DNA from: Streptomyces pyxinicus
GTDB lineage: Bacteria > Actinomycetota > Actinomycetes > Streptomycetales > Streptomycetaceae
Direction: 5' to 3'
Assembly (NCBI RefSeq): GCF_024753135.1
Contig: NZ_JANUGP010000044.1
Location: forward strand, 1 to 47,752
Length of the DNA: 47,752 nucleotides
Shown piece after piece: positions 32,362-41,100 of this stretch (positions are counted from its first letter, which is position 1; the number at the start of each line of letters is the position of its first letter). The notes under the pieces were generated by a model. It saw nothing but the letters and a program-made list of their open reading frames with translations. It made no database searches and was not told the DNA's origin. Both the position numbers and the translations under genes were made by a program.

Positions 32362-33164
32362 GCGCGTACGGAGCCCCGGGCGGCCCGGTGGTGCACGACC
32401 CGACGACCCTGCCGGCCGACGACAACGTGAACGCGTACACGTTCTGTGTCGAACTGAAGGGCGGCCAGTGGTTCCTCCAGAAGGGGAAGATGATCGCCTA
32501 CTACGGGGCGATCGAGTTCAACGGCGTCGGGCACGGCCGGCTCGACCGACTTGTCCGTACCGCGTTCCATTCGCCACTGCACGCGAGCGACTGGGTCGTG
32601 GCGGCGGGCTCCGGCAAGATGCTGCTGGCAGACCGGGCCTTCGACGTCAACTCGTATGACCTGGACGACGGGAACCTGACCATTCGCGCGGGCAACCTGC
32701 TCGCTTTTCAGCCAACTCTCGCACTCAAACAATCGATCGTGCCGGGTTTTCTGACCCTGATCGGAACCGGGAAGTTCGTGGCCGCGTCCAACGGTCCGGT
32801 GGTGTTCCTGGAACCCCCGATCCGGGTTGACCCGCAGGCCCTCGTCGGGTGGGCCGACTGCCCCTCCCCGTGCCATCACTACGACCACGGGTACCTGACG
32901 GGTGTACTGGGCGGTCTACGTGCGATGACAGGCCTCGGCGGGGCTTCCGGCGAGGAGCACCAGTTCGAGTTCGTGGGCGCCGGGACGGTCCTGCTGCAGT
33001 CGTCGGAGGCCCTCATGGCCGAGGTGGCGACGGGTGCGGTTCCGCCCGAGGTGGGGGTGCCGGGCGGTGGCGGAACGGGTCCGGTCGGACACGGTCCGCA
33101 ATCGTCGGGCGCACCGCGTCTTCCCGGACAGCTGGGGGACCTCCAGCGTCGCTTCGGGCTGTGA
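32358..33164 (+). CDS. AIM24-family protein, third of three, with Gly/Pro tail
   Basis: A 268-residue, more diverged family member: FCVELKGGQWFLQKGKMIAYYGAIEFNGVG, WVVAAGSGKMLLADRAFDVNSYDLDDGNLTIRAGNLLAFQPTL and FEFVGAGTVLLQSSEALM. The SPCHHYDHGYLTG stretch with cysteine and three histidines could hold a metal (inference). Residues ~225-268 are Gly/Pro-rich and probably disordered. GTG 32358 overlaps the second gene's stop, so all three are one coupled operon. The last gene is followed by absC after 92 bp. Confidence 0.85.
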   Translation: MSAYGAPGGPVVHDPTTLPADDNVNAYTFCVELKGGQWFLQKGKMIAYYGAIEFNGVGHGRLDRLVRTAFHSPLHASDWVVAAGSGKMLLADRAFDVNSYDLDDGNLTIRAGNLLAFQPTLALKQSIVPGFLTLIGTGKFVAASNGPVVFLEPPIRVDPQALVGWADCPSPCHHYDHGYLTGVLGGLRAMTGLGGASGEEHQFEFVGAGTVLLQSSEALMAEVATGAVPPEVGVPGGGGTGPVGHGPQSSGAPRLPGQLGDLQRRFGL

Positions 33165-33179
33165 GCGGTAGTCTGCGGA

Positions 33180-33211
33180 GTGTGACGTCGAACGCGTGCG
33201 CACAGTCACAC
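33180..33211 (+). terminator. Weak inverted repeat after AIM24 operon
   Basis: GTGTGAC (33180-33186) pairs with GTCACAC (33205-33211) across an 18-nt loop that itself contains GTGCGCAC. It follows the AIM24 stop by 15 nt. It may be a terminator or a regulatory site for the next gene. Confidence 0.3.
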
Positions 33212-33244
33212 CACCCGGAGTAGTTCGTCTTTCAACTTCTTAGG

Positions 33245-33250
33245 TAGACT
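33245..33250 (+). promoter_or_regulatory. absC -10 box, leaderless start
   Basis: TAGACT ends 6 nt before the absC ATG at 33257, and no Shine-Dalgarno is present. The A/T-rich stretch 33228-33256 contains two ACTTC repeats (33233 and 33248) that might be an autoregulatory site. The -35 is not clear. Confidence 0.5.
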
Positions 33251-33256
33251 TCATTC

Positions 33257-33733
33257 ATGGAGACCGAGACGGCCACGCGCTGGCTGACCGATGCGGAGCA
33301 GTGCGCCTGGCGCACCCACCTGGAGGTCAACCGGCTGTTGACGTACCAACTCGAAAAGGATCTCCAACCGTTCGGACTGACGATGAACGACTACGAGATT
33401 CTTGTGAACCTGTCCGAGTCGGACGACGTACGGATGCGGATGAGCGATCTCGCCTCGGCGACGTTGCAGTCCAAGAGCCGGCTGTCGCACCAGATCACGC
33501 GGATGGAGAACGCGAACCTGGTGCGCCGGGAGAACTGCGAGTCCGACCGGCGCGGACTGTACGCCGTGCTGACCGAGCACGGCATGGAGACGATGAAGAA
33601 GGTGTCGCCGCACCATGTGGCGTCGGTGCGGCGGCACTTCATCGACCTGCTGGCACCCGAGGCGCTGACGGAGCTGGACAAGGCCCTGAAGCCGATCGCC
33701 GAGCACCTGCGGGGGCAGCGGGGGCGTCCCTGA
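33257..33733 (+). CDS. absC: MarR-family regulator AbsC
   Basis: A 158-residue winged-helix regulator: CAWRTHLEVNRLLTYQLEKDLQPFGLTMNDYEILVNLSESDDVRMRMSDLASATLQSKSRLSHQITRMENANLVRRENCESDRRGLYAVLTEHG is a complete MarR domain with the wing ENCESDRRGL. Size, sequence and its place near icmA, meaB and scy match what I remember of S. coelicolor AbsC (SCO5405), which affects antibiotic production and zinc-regulated genes. Its stop TGA abuts the convergent MFS stop (TGATCA, 33731-33736), leaving no gap. The start is probably leaderless. An unrelated MarR paralogue is the main alternative. Confidence 0.8.
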   Translation: METETATRWLTDAEQCAWRTHLEVNRLLTYQLEKDLQPFGLTMNDYEILVNLSESDDVRMRMSDLASATLQSKSRLSHQITRMENANLVRRENCESDRRGLYAVLTEHGMETMKKVSPHHVASVRRHFIDLLAPEALTELDKALKPIAEHLRGQRGRP

Positions 33734-34975
33734 TCACACGCGGGAGTCGTGGGGGGCCGTTCCGCCGTCGGCGGCGCGGCCCCTCGCGGGCGAAGCGCTC
33801 GGCGCGACCAGCACGGTCAGCGCCGGCAGCAGGGCCGCGCCGCCCGCCAGGGCGAAGCAGGCGGTCAGCGGCAGCCGTCCGATCAGCAGCCCCGCGAGCA
33901 GCGCTCCCCCGGAACTCCCGGTGTTCACCGCCATGTTCACCCAGGCCCCGGCCCGGGTGCGGGCGTCCGCGGCCACCGTCTCGTCGGCCAGCAGATACGC
34001 CGTCGTCAGCGCCGGAGCGAGGAAGGCGCCGGCGACCGCCAGCGCCGCCGTGAGCACCCACAGGTCCGGCGCCGGACCGGCCGCCGCCACCGCCAGGCCC
34101 AGGGCGATGGCGAACCAGGGCAGCCGCGCGCGGGCCGGCACGCGCCACGGCACCGCCCCGTTCACCAGACCCCCCACCGCGCTGCCCGCCGAGAGCGCGC
34201 CCAGCACCCACGGCACCAGAGCGGGGTCGTAGGAGTGCTCCGTCGCGAAGGCCAGCGCCAGGAGATCGGCCCCGCTCAGGGCAAGCCCCACGCCGAGCGC
34301 CACCGCCACCGGCGCCAGCAGCCCCCGCGGTCCCCCGGGCCGTGTCGCCCCGGTCGCGGTGCGCGGGCCCGGCAGGACCGGTGACGCGACGAAGGCACAG
34401 GTGCCGGCCACCACCAGGAACGCGCTCAGCAGGATGCCGGTCGCCGGGCGCGCGACGCTCGTCAGCGCCCCGACCAGCACCGGGCCGGTGACGAAGAGCA
34501 GTTCCTCCGCGACCCCGTCGAGGCTGTAGGCGCGCGTCAGCAGGTCCCGGTCCGGGACGAGTTCGGCCCACAGGGCGCGCATCGCCGGGCCCAGCGGCGG
34601 CGCGCAGGCGCCGGCGAGGGCCGCGGCGACCGCGACGGCGGCGGGCGGTGCCCCGGGGCGCCAGGTCAGGGCGGCCAGGGCGCACAGCAGGGCGCCGTAG
34701 AGCAGGGACATGGGCAGCAGGGCGCGGCGCGGGCCGTGGCGGTCGACCAGGGACGCCCGCAGCGGCATCAGGAAGACCGCCGCCGCGCCGTACAGGGACA
34801 TCACCGCGCCCGAGACGGCGTACGAGCCGGTGGCGCGGGTGACGGAGAGCAGCACGGCCAGGGAGACCGTGCCGTAGGACAGCCGGCCGGCGAGGGCGGC
34901 GGCGAAGGTGCGGCGCGCGTGGGGGACGCGCAGGACGGCGGCGTACGAGGGCCGCGGGCAGGCAGGCGTGGACAC
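33734..34975 (-). CDS. MFS transporter, 12-TM
   Basis: A 413-residue transporter, very rich in Ala, Leu and Gly, with about 12 membrane segments. The N-terminal half has RLSYGTVSLAVLLSVTRATGSYAVSGAVMSLYGAAAVFLMPLRASLVDRHGPRR, where LVDRHGPRR is the MFS motif A region; PALTTAYLLADETVAADARTRAGAWVNMAVNTGSSGG in the C-terminal half is typical of bacterial MFS exporters of unknown substrate. GTG 34975 has GAGGA about 9 nt upstream. It is tail to tail with absC with zero spacing. An 85-nt leader containing a possible 6-residue mini-ORF lies upstream. Confidence 0.88.
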   Translation of the reverse strand: MSTPACPRPSYAAVLRVPHARRTFAAALAGRLSYGTVSLAVLLSVTRATGSYAVSGAVMSLYGAAAVFLMPLRASLVDRHGPRRALLPMSLLYGALLCALAALTWRPGAPPAAVAVAAALAGACAPPLGPAMRALWAELVPDRDLLTRAYSLDGVAEELLFVTGPVLVGALTSVARPATGILLSAFLVVAGTCAFVASPVLPGPRTATGATRPGGPRGLLAPVAVALGVGLALSGADLLALAFATEHSYDPALVPWVLGALSAGSAVGGLVNGAVPWRVPARARLPWFAIALGLAVAAAGPAPDLWVLTAALAVAGAFLAPALTTAYLLADETVAADARTRAGAWVNMAVNTGSSGGALLAGLLIGRLPLTACFALAGGAALLPALTVLVAPSASPARGRAADGGTAPHDSRV

Positions 34976-35060
34976 GCTGACGTTCCTCTGGGTCAGGCGG
35001 AAGAGGGGACACCGAGGCGGCGCGGTGGCCGGGTGCCGGCCCCGCGTCGCGGTGTGCGCT

Positions 35061-35081
35061 CTACGCCAGGGAGAGGAACAT
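35061..35081 (-). CDS. Possible leader peptide MFLSLA upstream of MFS gene
   Basis: A 6-codon ATG-TAG mini-ORF begins exactly 7 nt after TAGCGT (plus 35089-35094), the spacing of leaderless starts elsewhere in this window. A hairpin GGCCGG-GTG-CCGGCC (35027-35041) and then the MFS Shine-Dalgarno and GTG follow within 85 nt. The organisation resembles translational attenuation leaders of resistance genes. The short length makes chance occurrence quite possible. Confidence 0.3.
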   Translation of the reverse strand: MFLSLA

Positions 35082-35122
35082 GCCGGTCACGCTAGCAGCG
35101 GGACCGGGACACCGATAGACCG

Positions 35123-36079
35123 TCAGCCCTCGGTGAGGCCCGCGACCAGCTCGTCCGCCGCCCGGTAGGGGTCCAGTTCGCCGGCGACGATGCGCCCGGC
35201 GAGGGCGCTGAGGCGGCGGTCGCCGTGCAGGTCCCCGATGCGTTCGCGCAGCGTGGTGACCGCGATGGTCTCCACCTCGCGGGCCGCGCGGGCCCGGCGC
35301 CGCTCGGCGAGCACCCCGCGCTCCTCCATCCACGCGCGGTGCTTCTCCAGCGCCTCCACCACCTCGTCCACGCCCTCGGCGCGCGCGGCGACCGTCTTCA
35401 CGATCGGGGGACGCCAGTCGCCGGGGCCCCGGGACTCGCCCAGGCTCAGCATGTGGTTCAGCTCGCGGGCGGTGGCGTCGGCGCCGTCCCGGTCCGCCTT
35501 GTTGACGACGTACACGTCGCCGATCTCCAGGATGCCCGCCTTGGCCGCCTGGATGCCGTCGCCCATGCCCGGCGCGAGCAGCACCACGGAGGTGTCGGCC
35601 TGGGAGGCGATCTCCACCTCGGACTGGCCGACGCCGACCGTCTCGACGAGGACCACGTCGCAGCCCGCCGCGTCCAGCACCCGGATGGCCTGCGGCGCCG
35701 CCCAGGCGAGACCCCCGAGGTGGCCCCGGGTGGCCATGGAGCGGATGTAGACGCCGGGGTCGGAGGCGTGGTCGGACATCCGCACCCGGTCACCGAGCAG
35801 GGCACCCCCGGAGAACGGGGAGGACGGGTCGACGGCCAGGACGCCCACCCGTTTGCCCTGTTTGCGGTAGGCGGTGACGAGCGCCGAGGTGGAGGTCGAC
35901 TTGCCGACCCCGGGCGAGCCGGTCAGGCCCACCACATACGCGTTGCCGGTGAGCGGCGCGAGGGCCGCCATGACCTCCCTGAGCTGCGGGGACGCCCCCT
36001 CCACCAGGGAGATCAGCCGGGCCACGGCCCGCGGCCGGCCGTCCCTGGCCTGGGCCACCAGAGAGGAGACGTCCTGCAT
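35123..36079 (-). CDS. meaB: MeaB/ArgK-family G-protein chaperone of B12-dependent acyl-CoA mutases
   Basis: A 318-residue GTPase that loads and protects cobalamin in methylmalonyl-CoA or isobutyryl-CoA mutases. Visible motifs: G1 GLTGSPGVGKSTSTSAL, a switch-like DPSSPFSGGALLGDRVRM, VLVETVGVGQSEVE (G3 region), VVNKADRDGADATA (G4, NKAD), and a C-terminal dimerisation helix AAREVETIAVTTLRERI. ATG 36079 with GGAG 5 nt upstream is preferred to GTG 36082. It is 32 bp after the thiolase gene on the same strand, so probably co-transcribed with it. Natural partners in this window are IcmA and the epimerase. Confidence 0.93.
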   Translation of the reverse strand: MQDVSSLVAQARDGRPRAVARLISLVEGASPQLREVMAALAPLTGNAYVVGLTGSPGVGKSTSTSALVTAYRKQGKRVGVLAVDPSSPFSGGALLGDRVRMSDHASDPGVYIRSMATRGHLGGLAWAAPQAIRVLDAAGCDVVLVETVGVGQSEVEIASQADTSVVLLAPGMGDGIQAAKAGILEIGDVYVVNKADRDGADATARELNHMLSLGESRGPGDWRPPIVKTVAARAEGVDEVVEALEKHRAWMEERGVLAERRRARAAREVETIAVTTLRERIGDLHGDRRLSALAGRIVAGELDPYRAADELVAGLTEG

Positions 36080-36111
36080 CACAGCTCCGTTCGCTCAGGG
36101 AAACTACGGCG

Positions 36112-37311
36112 TCAGGCCCGCGGCACGCGCACGATCAGCGCGTCGCCCTGGCCGCCGCCACCGCACAGCGCCGCCGCGCCGGTCCCGCCGCCGCGCCGCT
36201 TCAGCTCCAGCGCCAAGTGGAGCACGAGCCGGGCGCCGGACATGCCGATCGGGTGACCCAGCGCGATCGCGCCGCCGTTGACGTTCACCTTTTCCGTGGA
36301 CACGCCGAGGTCCTTCATCGACTGCACGGCGACCGCGGCGAAGGCCTCGTTGATCTCGATGAGATCCAGGTCGGCGACCTCCAGGCCGTCCTTCTTCAGG
36401 GCGTGCGCGATGGCGTTGGACGGCTGGGACTGGAGCGAGTTGTCCGGCCCCGCCACATTGCCGTGCGCGCCGATCTCGGCGAGCCACTCCAGGCCCAGCT
36501 CCTCCGCCTTGGCCTTGCTCATCACGACCACGGCGGCGGCGCCGTCGGAGATCTGCGAGGAGGTGCCGGCGGTGATGGTGCCGTCCTTGGCGAAGGCCGG
36601 GCGCAGCTTGCCCAGGGACTCGGCGGTGGTGTCGCCGCGGATGCCCTCGTCCTTGCTGAACAGGACCGGGTCGCCCTTGCGCTGCGGGATCTCCACGGGG
36701 GTGATCTCGGCCTCGAAGAGACCGTTCTTCTGCGCGGCGGCGGCCCGCTGGTGGGACAGGGCGGCGATCTCGTCCTGCGCGGCGCGCCCGATGCCGAGGC
36801 GGGTGTTGTGCTTCTCCGTGGACTCGCCCATGGCGATGCCCTCGAAGGAGTCGGTGAGGCCGTCGTAGGCCATCGCGTCGAGCATCTGCACGGCGCCGTA
36901 CTTGAAGCCCTCGCGGGACTTCGGCAGCAGGTGCGGGGCGTTGGTCATGGACTCCTGGCCGCCGGCCACCACGATGTCGAACTCGCCGGCGCGGATCAGC
37001 TGGTCGGCCAGCGCGATGGCGTCCAGGCCGGACAGGCACACCTTGTTGATGGTGAGCGCCGGGACGCTCATCGGGATGCCGGCCTTGACCGCGGCCTGGC
37101 GGGCCGGGATCTGGCCCGCGCCGGCCTGGAGCACCTGACCCATGATCACGTACTGCACCTGGTCGCCGCCGATCCCCGCGCGGTCGAGGGCGGCCTTGAT
37201 CGCGAAGCCGCCCAGGTCGGCGCCGGAGAAGGACTTGAGGGAGCCCAGCAGGCGTCCCATGGGCGTACGCGCGCCCGCGACGATCACGGAGCTGGTCGTT
37301 CCTGAAGGCAT
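36112..37311 (-). CDS. Acetyl-CoA C-acetyltransferase (thiolase)
   Basis: A 399-residue thiolase catalysing acetoacetyl-CoA formation or cleavage. Nucleophilic C92 lies in INKVCLSGLDAIA; the C-terminal catalytic motifs are NVNGGAIALGHPIGMSGAR (His) and AALCGGGGQGDALIV (Cys). VAGGQESMTNAPHLLP and EINEAFAAVAV (NEAF) are also conserved. ATG 37311 follows AAGGGG at about 11 nt. It shares a transcript with meaB and is divergent from the epimerase gene across 146 bp. The grouping suggests a role in acyl-CoA interconversion (ethylmalonyl-CoA or butyryl-CoA routes) rather than only beta-oxidation, which is inference. Confidence 0.94.
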   Translation of the reverse strand: MPSGTTSSVIVAGARTPMGRLLGSLKSFSGADLGGFAIKAALDRAGIGGDQVQYVIMGQVLQAGAGQIPARQAAVKAGIPMSVPALTINKVCLSGLDAIALADQLIRAGEFDIVVAGGQESMTNAPHLLPKSREGFKYGAVQMLDAMAYDGLTDSFEGIAMGESTEKHNTRLGIGRAAQDEIAALSHQRAAAAQKNGLFEAEITPVEIPQRKGDPVLFSKDEGIRGDTTAESLGKLRPAFAKDGTITAGTSSQISDGAAAVVVMSKAKAEELGLEWLAEIGAHGNVAGPDNSLQSQPSNAIAHALKKDGLEVADLDLIEINEAFAAVAVQSMKDLGVSTEKVNVNGGAIALGHPIGMSGARLVLHLALELKRRGGGTGAAALCGGGGQGDALIVRVPRA

Positions 37312-37457
37312 GAGCTGCGATCCCCTTACCGGCTACAGCCGAGGAGTGAACGAGGGTTTACTTCGAATGTACTGAGTGGCACTCCGTGCCGTCATCGGGC
37401 CGTCGGTGTGATCGCGCGCACGTTGCGTAACCACCGCGCGAGCGCTGCACTGAATCC

Positions 37458-37898
37458 ATGCTGACGCGAATCGACCACATCGGGATCGCCTGCCACGACC
37501 TCGACGCGACCGTCGAGTTCTACCGGGCCACGTACGGCTTCGAGGTGTTCCACACCGAGGTCAACGAGGAACAGGGCGTGCGGGAGGCCATGCTCAAGAT
37601 CAACGAGACCTCGGACGGCGGTGCCTCCTACCTCCAGCTGCTGGAACCGACCCGCGAGGACTCCGCGGTCGGCAAGTGGCTGGCCAAGAACGGGGAGGGC
37701 GTCCACCACATCGCCTTCGGCACGGCGGACGTCGACGCCGACTCCGAGGACATCCGCGGCAAGGGCGTACGGGTGCTGTACGACGAGCCCCGGCGCGGTT
37801 CCATGGGGTCCCGGATCACCTTCCTGCACCCCAAGGACTGCCATGGCGTTCTCACAGAACTGGTGACTTCGGCGCCTGTTGAGTCGCCCGAGCACTGA
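37458..37898 (+). CDS. mce: Methylmalonyl-CoA epimerase
   Basis: Interconverts (2R)- and (2S)-methylmalonyl-CoA, needed by methylmalonyl-CoA mutase and for polyketide extender supply. The 146-residue protein is a vicinal-oxygen-chelate fold with metal ligands visible: H7 in RIDHIGIA, Q in SYLQLLEP, H in GVHHIAF and E in HGVLTELV. Length is normal. There is no clear Shine-Dalgarno before ATG 37458; TTGCGT, 17 nt, TGCACT at 37423-37451 could give a near-leaderless mRNA. It is divergent from thiolase-meaB and upstream of scy on the same strand. Confidence 0.95.
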   Translation: MLTRIDHIGIACHDLDATVEFYRATYGFEVFHTEVNEEQGVREAMLKINETSDGGASYLQLLEPTREDSAVGKWLAKNGEGVHHIAFGTADVDADSEDIRGKGVRVLYDEPRRGSMGSRITFLHPKDCHGVLTELVTSAPVESPEH

Positions 37899-37930
37899 CC
37901 CCCGTACATAAGGGCCGGTAGGGTTGGGGG

Positions 37931-37957
37931 CGGTCGTCCCCGAAAGCGGGGCGGCCG
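37931..37957 (+). terminator. Probable terminator after mce
   Basis: CCCCG (37938-37942), AAAG loop, CGGGG (37947-37951) with extra imperfect pairing between CGGTCGT and CGGCCG flanks. It lies about 35 nt after the mce stop and before scy. Confidence 0.5.
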
Positions 37958-38104
37958 CACGCCGGGGTCCGGGTTTCGGGGGACGAGCGTCGGGGCAAGC
38001 GCCCGTGCTCCGCCGTTGATCTGACACCATTCCCCGGGGGCCCCGTCCGGCGGATGGACGTGGCTCGTTGGAGAAGCTGACCAGGGGACGGATGGGACCG
38101 CGCA

Positions 38105-41100
38105 GTGCGGGGCTACGAGAGCCAGGAGCGAGAGCCGGCGGCTGACGTCGACCACCTCTCTCGGTTCGAGGCCGAGATGAAGCGGCTGAGGACCGAGCGG
38201 GAAAAGGCGATCCAGCACGCCGAGGACCTCGGCTACCAGGTCGAGGTGCTGCGCGCCAAGCTGCACGAGGCGCGCCGCACCCTCATGACCCGTCCCGCCT
38301 ACGACGGCGGTGACCTCGGCTACCAGGCCGAACAGTTGCTCCGCAACGCCCAGATGCAGGCCGAGCAGCTGCGTCAGGACGCCGAGCGCGAGCTGAGCCA
38401 GGCCCGCGCGCAGACCCAGCGCATCCTCCAGGAGCACGCCGAGCAGGCCGCCCGGCTCCAGGCCGAGCTGCACCAGGAGGCGGTGAACCGGCGCCAGCAG
38501 CTCGACCAGGAGCTGGCCGAGCGCCGCGCCACCGTCGAGTCGCACGTCAACGAGAACGTGGCCTGGGCGGAGCAGCTGCGCGCCCGCACCGAGCAGCAGG
38601 CCCGCCGGCTGCTGGACGAGTCCCGCGCCGAGGCCGAGCAGGCCATGGCCGCCGCCCGCGCGGAGGCCGAGCGGCTGACCCGGGAGGCCCGGGAGCGGCT
38701 CCAGAGCGAGGCGGAGTCGGCGCGGTCGGAGGCCGAGCAGCTGCTGCGCCGCGCCCGCACGGACGCCGAGCGGCTGCTGAACGCCGCCTCCACGCAGGCC
38801 CAGGAGGCCACCGAGCACGCCGAGCGGCTGCGCACCAGCACCGCCGGCGAGGCGGACGCGGCGCGCCGGCAGGCCGCCGAGCTGAGCCGGGCCGCCGAGG
38901 AGCGGATGACCGCGGCCGAGGAGGCGCTGCGCACGGCGCAGACCGAGGCCGACAAGGTGGTCGCGGAGGCGAAGGAGGCCGCCGCCAAGGCGCTGTCCAG
39001 TGCCGAGGCCGCCAACGAGACGCGGACGCGCACCGCGAAGGAGCAGGTCGCCCGGCTGGTCCAGGAGGCCACCAAGGAGGCCGAGAGCACCAAGTCGGAC
39101 GCCGAACAGCTGGTCGCGGACGCCCGCGCCGAGGCCGAGAAGATCGTCGCGGAGGCCGCCGAGAAGGCCCGTACGATCACCGCCGAGGAGACGGCCACCC
39201 AGCTCTCGAAGGCCGCCCGGACCGCCGAGGAGGTCCTGAACAAGGCCTCCGAGGACGCCCGCCGGACCACCAAGGCCGCCGCCGAGGAGGCCGAGCGGAT
39301 CCGCTCGGAGGCCGAGACCGAGGCGGACCGGCTGCGCGCCGAGGCGCACGACATCGCCGAACAGCTCAAGGGCGCGGCCAAGGACGACACCAAGGAGTAC
39401 CGCGCCAAGACGGTCGAACTCCAGGAGGAGGCCCGCCGGCTGCGCGGCGAGGCCGAGCAGCTGCGCGCCGACGCGGTCGCCGAGGGCGAGTCGATCCGGG
39501 CCGAGGCCCGCCGTGAGGCGGTCACGCAGATCGAGGAGGCGGCCAAGTCCGCCGAGGAACTGCTCGCCAAGGCCAAGGCGGACGCGGACGAGCTGCGCCG
39601 GAAGGCCACCGCGGACAGCGAGAAGGTCCGCACCGAGGCCATCGAGCGCGCCACCTCGCTGCGCCGGCAGGCCGAGGAGACCCTGGAGCGCACCCGTACG
39701 GAGGCCGAGGGGCTGCGCGCCGAGGCCGCCGAGGAGGCCGAGCGGGTCCAGAACGACGCCGAGCGGGCCGCGCGCGAGCTGCGCGAGGAGACCGAGCGGG
39801 CCGTCGAGAGCCGCCGTACCGAGGCCGCCGAGGAGCTGACCCGGCTCCAGGCCGAGGCCCGGGAGCGGCTGGAGTCGGCCGAGCAGGCGCTGACCGACGC
39901 CCGCGAGGAAGCGGCCCGGATCCGCAAGGAGGCCGCCGAGGAGACCGAGCGGCTGCGCACGGAGGCCGCCGAACGCGTCCGCGCCCTCCAGCAGCAGGCC
40001 GAGACCGAGGCCGAGCGGCTGCGGGACGAGGCCGCGTCCGACGCGTCCGCCTCCCGCGCCGAGGGCGAGGCCGTCGCCGTACGGCTGCGGTCCGAGGCCG
40101 CCGCCGAGGCGGAGCGGCTGAAGACCGAGGCCCAGGAGACCGCCGACCGGGTGCGCGCGGAGGCGCAGGCCGCCGCCGAGCGGCTGGGCACCGAGGCGTC
40201 CGAGACGCTGGCCGCCGCCCAGGAGGAGGCCGCCCGGCGCCGCCGCGAGGCCGAGGAACTGCTCGGCGCCGCCCGCGAGGAGGCCGGCCAGGAGCGGCAG
40301 CGGGCCCGCGAGCAGAGCGAGGAGCTGCTGGCCGCGGCCCGCACCCGGGTGGAGGAGGCGCAGGCCGAGGCCACCCGGCTGGTGGAGGAGGCCGACCGGC
40401 GCGCCACCGAGATGGTTGCCGCCGCCGAGCAGCACGCCCAGCAGGTGCGGGACTCCGTCGCCGGGCTGCACGAGCAGGCGCAGGAGGAGATCGCCGGACT
40501 GCGCTCGGCCGCCGAGCACGCCGCCGACCGCACGAAGCGGGAGGCCGAGGAGGAGGCGGACCGGGTCCGCTCCGACGCCTACGCCGAGCGGGACCGGGCC
40601 GGCGAGGACGCCGCACGCCTGCGGCAGGAGGCGACCGAGGACGCCACCCGGCTGCGGCAGGAGGCGAACGAGGAGACCTCGCGGCTGCGGCAGGAGGCGA
40701 GCGAGGACGTCTCGCGCCTTCGCCAGGAGGCCGACGCGGAGACGGAGGCCGCCAAGGCGCTGGCCGAGCGTACGGTCGCGGAGGCCATCACGGAGGCCGA
40801 GCGGCTGCGCTCGGACGCCTCCGAGTACGCCCAGCGGACCCGCACCGAGGCCTCCGACAAGCTGGCCGAGGCCGACCAGGCCGCCTCCCGTACCCGGGCG
40901 GACGCCCGCGAGGACGCCAACCGGATCCGCTCCGACGCGGCCACCCAGGCGGACACCCTCATCACCGAGGCCCGCGCCGAGGCGGAGCTGCTGCAGAACG
41001 AGACGGCCGCGGAGGCCGACCGGGTGCGCACCGAGGCGCTCACCGAGGCGGAGCGGCTCCAGACGGAGACCGCGGCCGAGGCCGAGCGGGTGCGCGCGGA

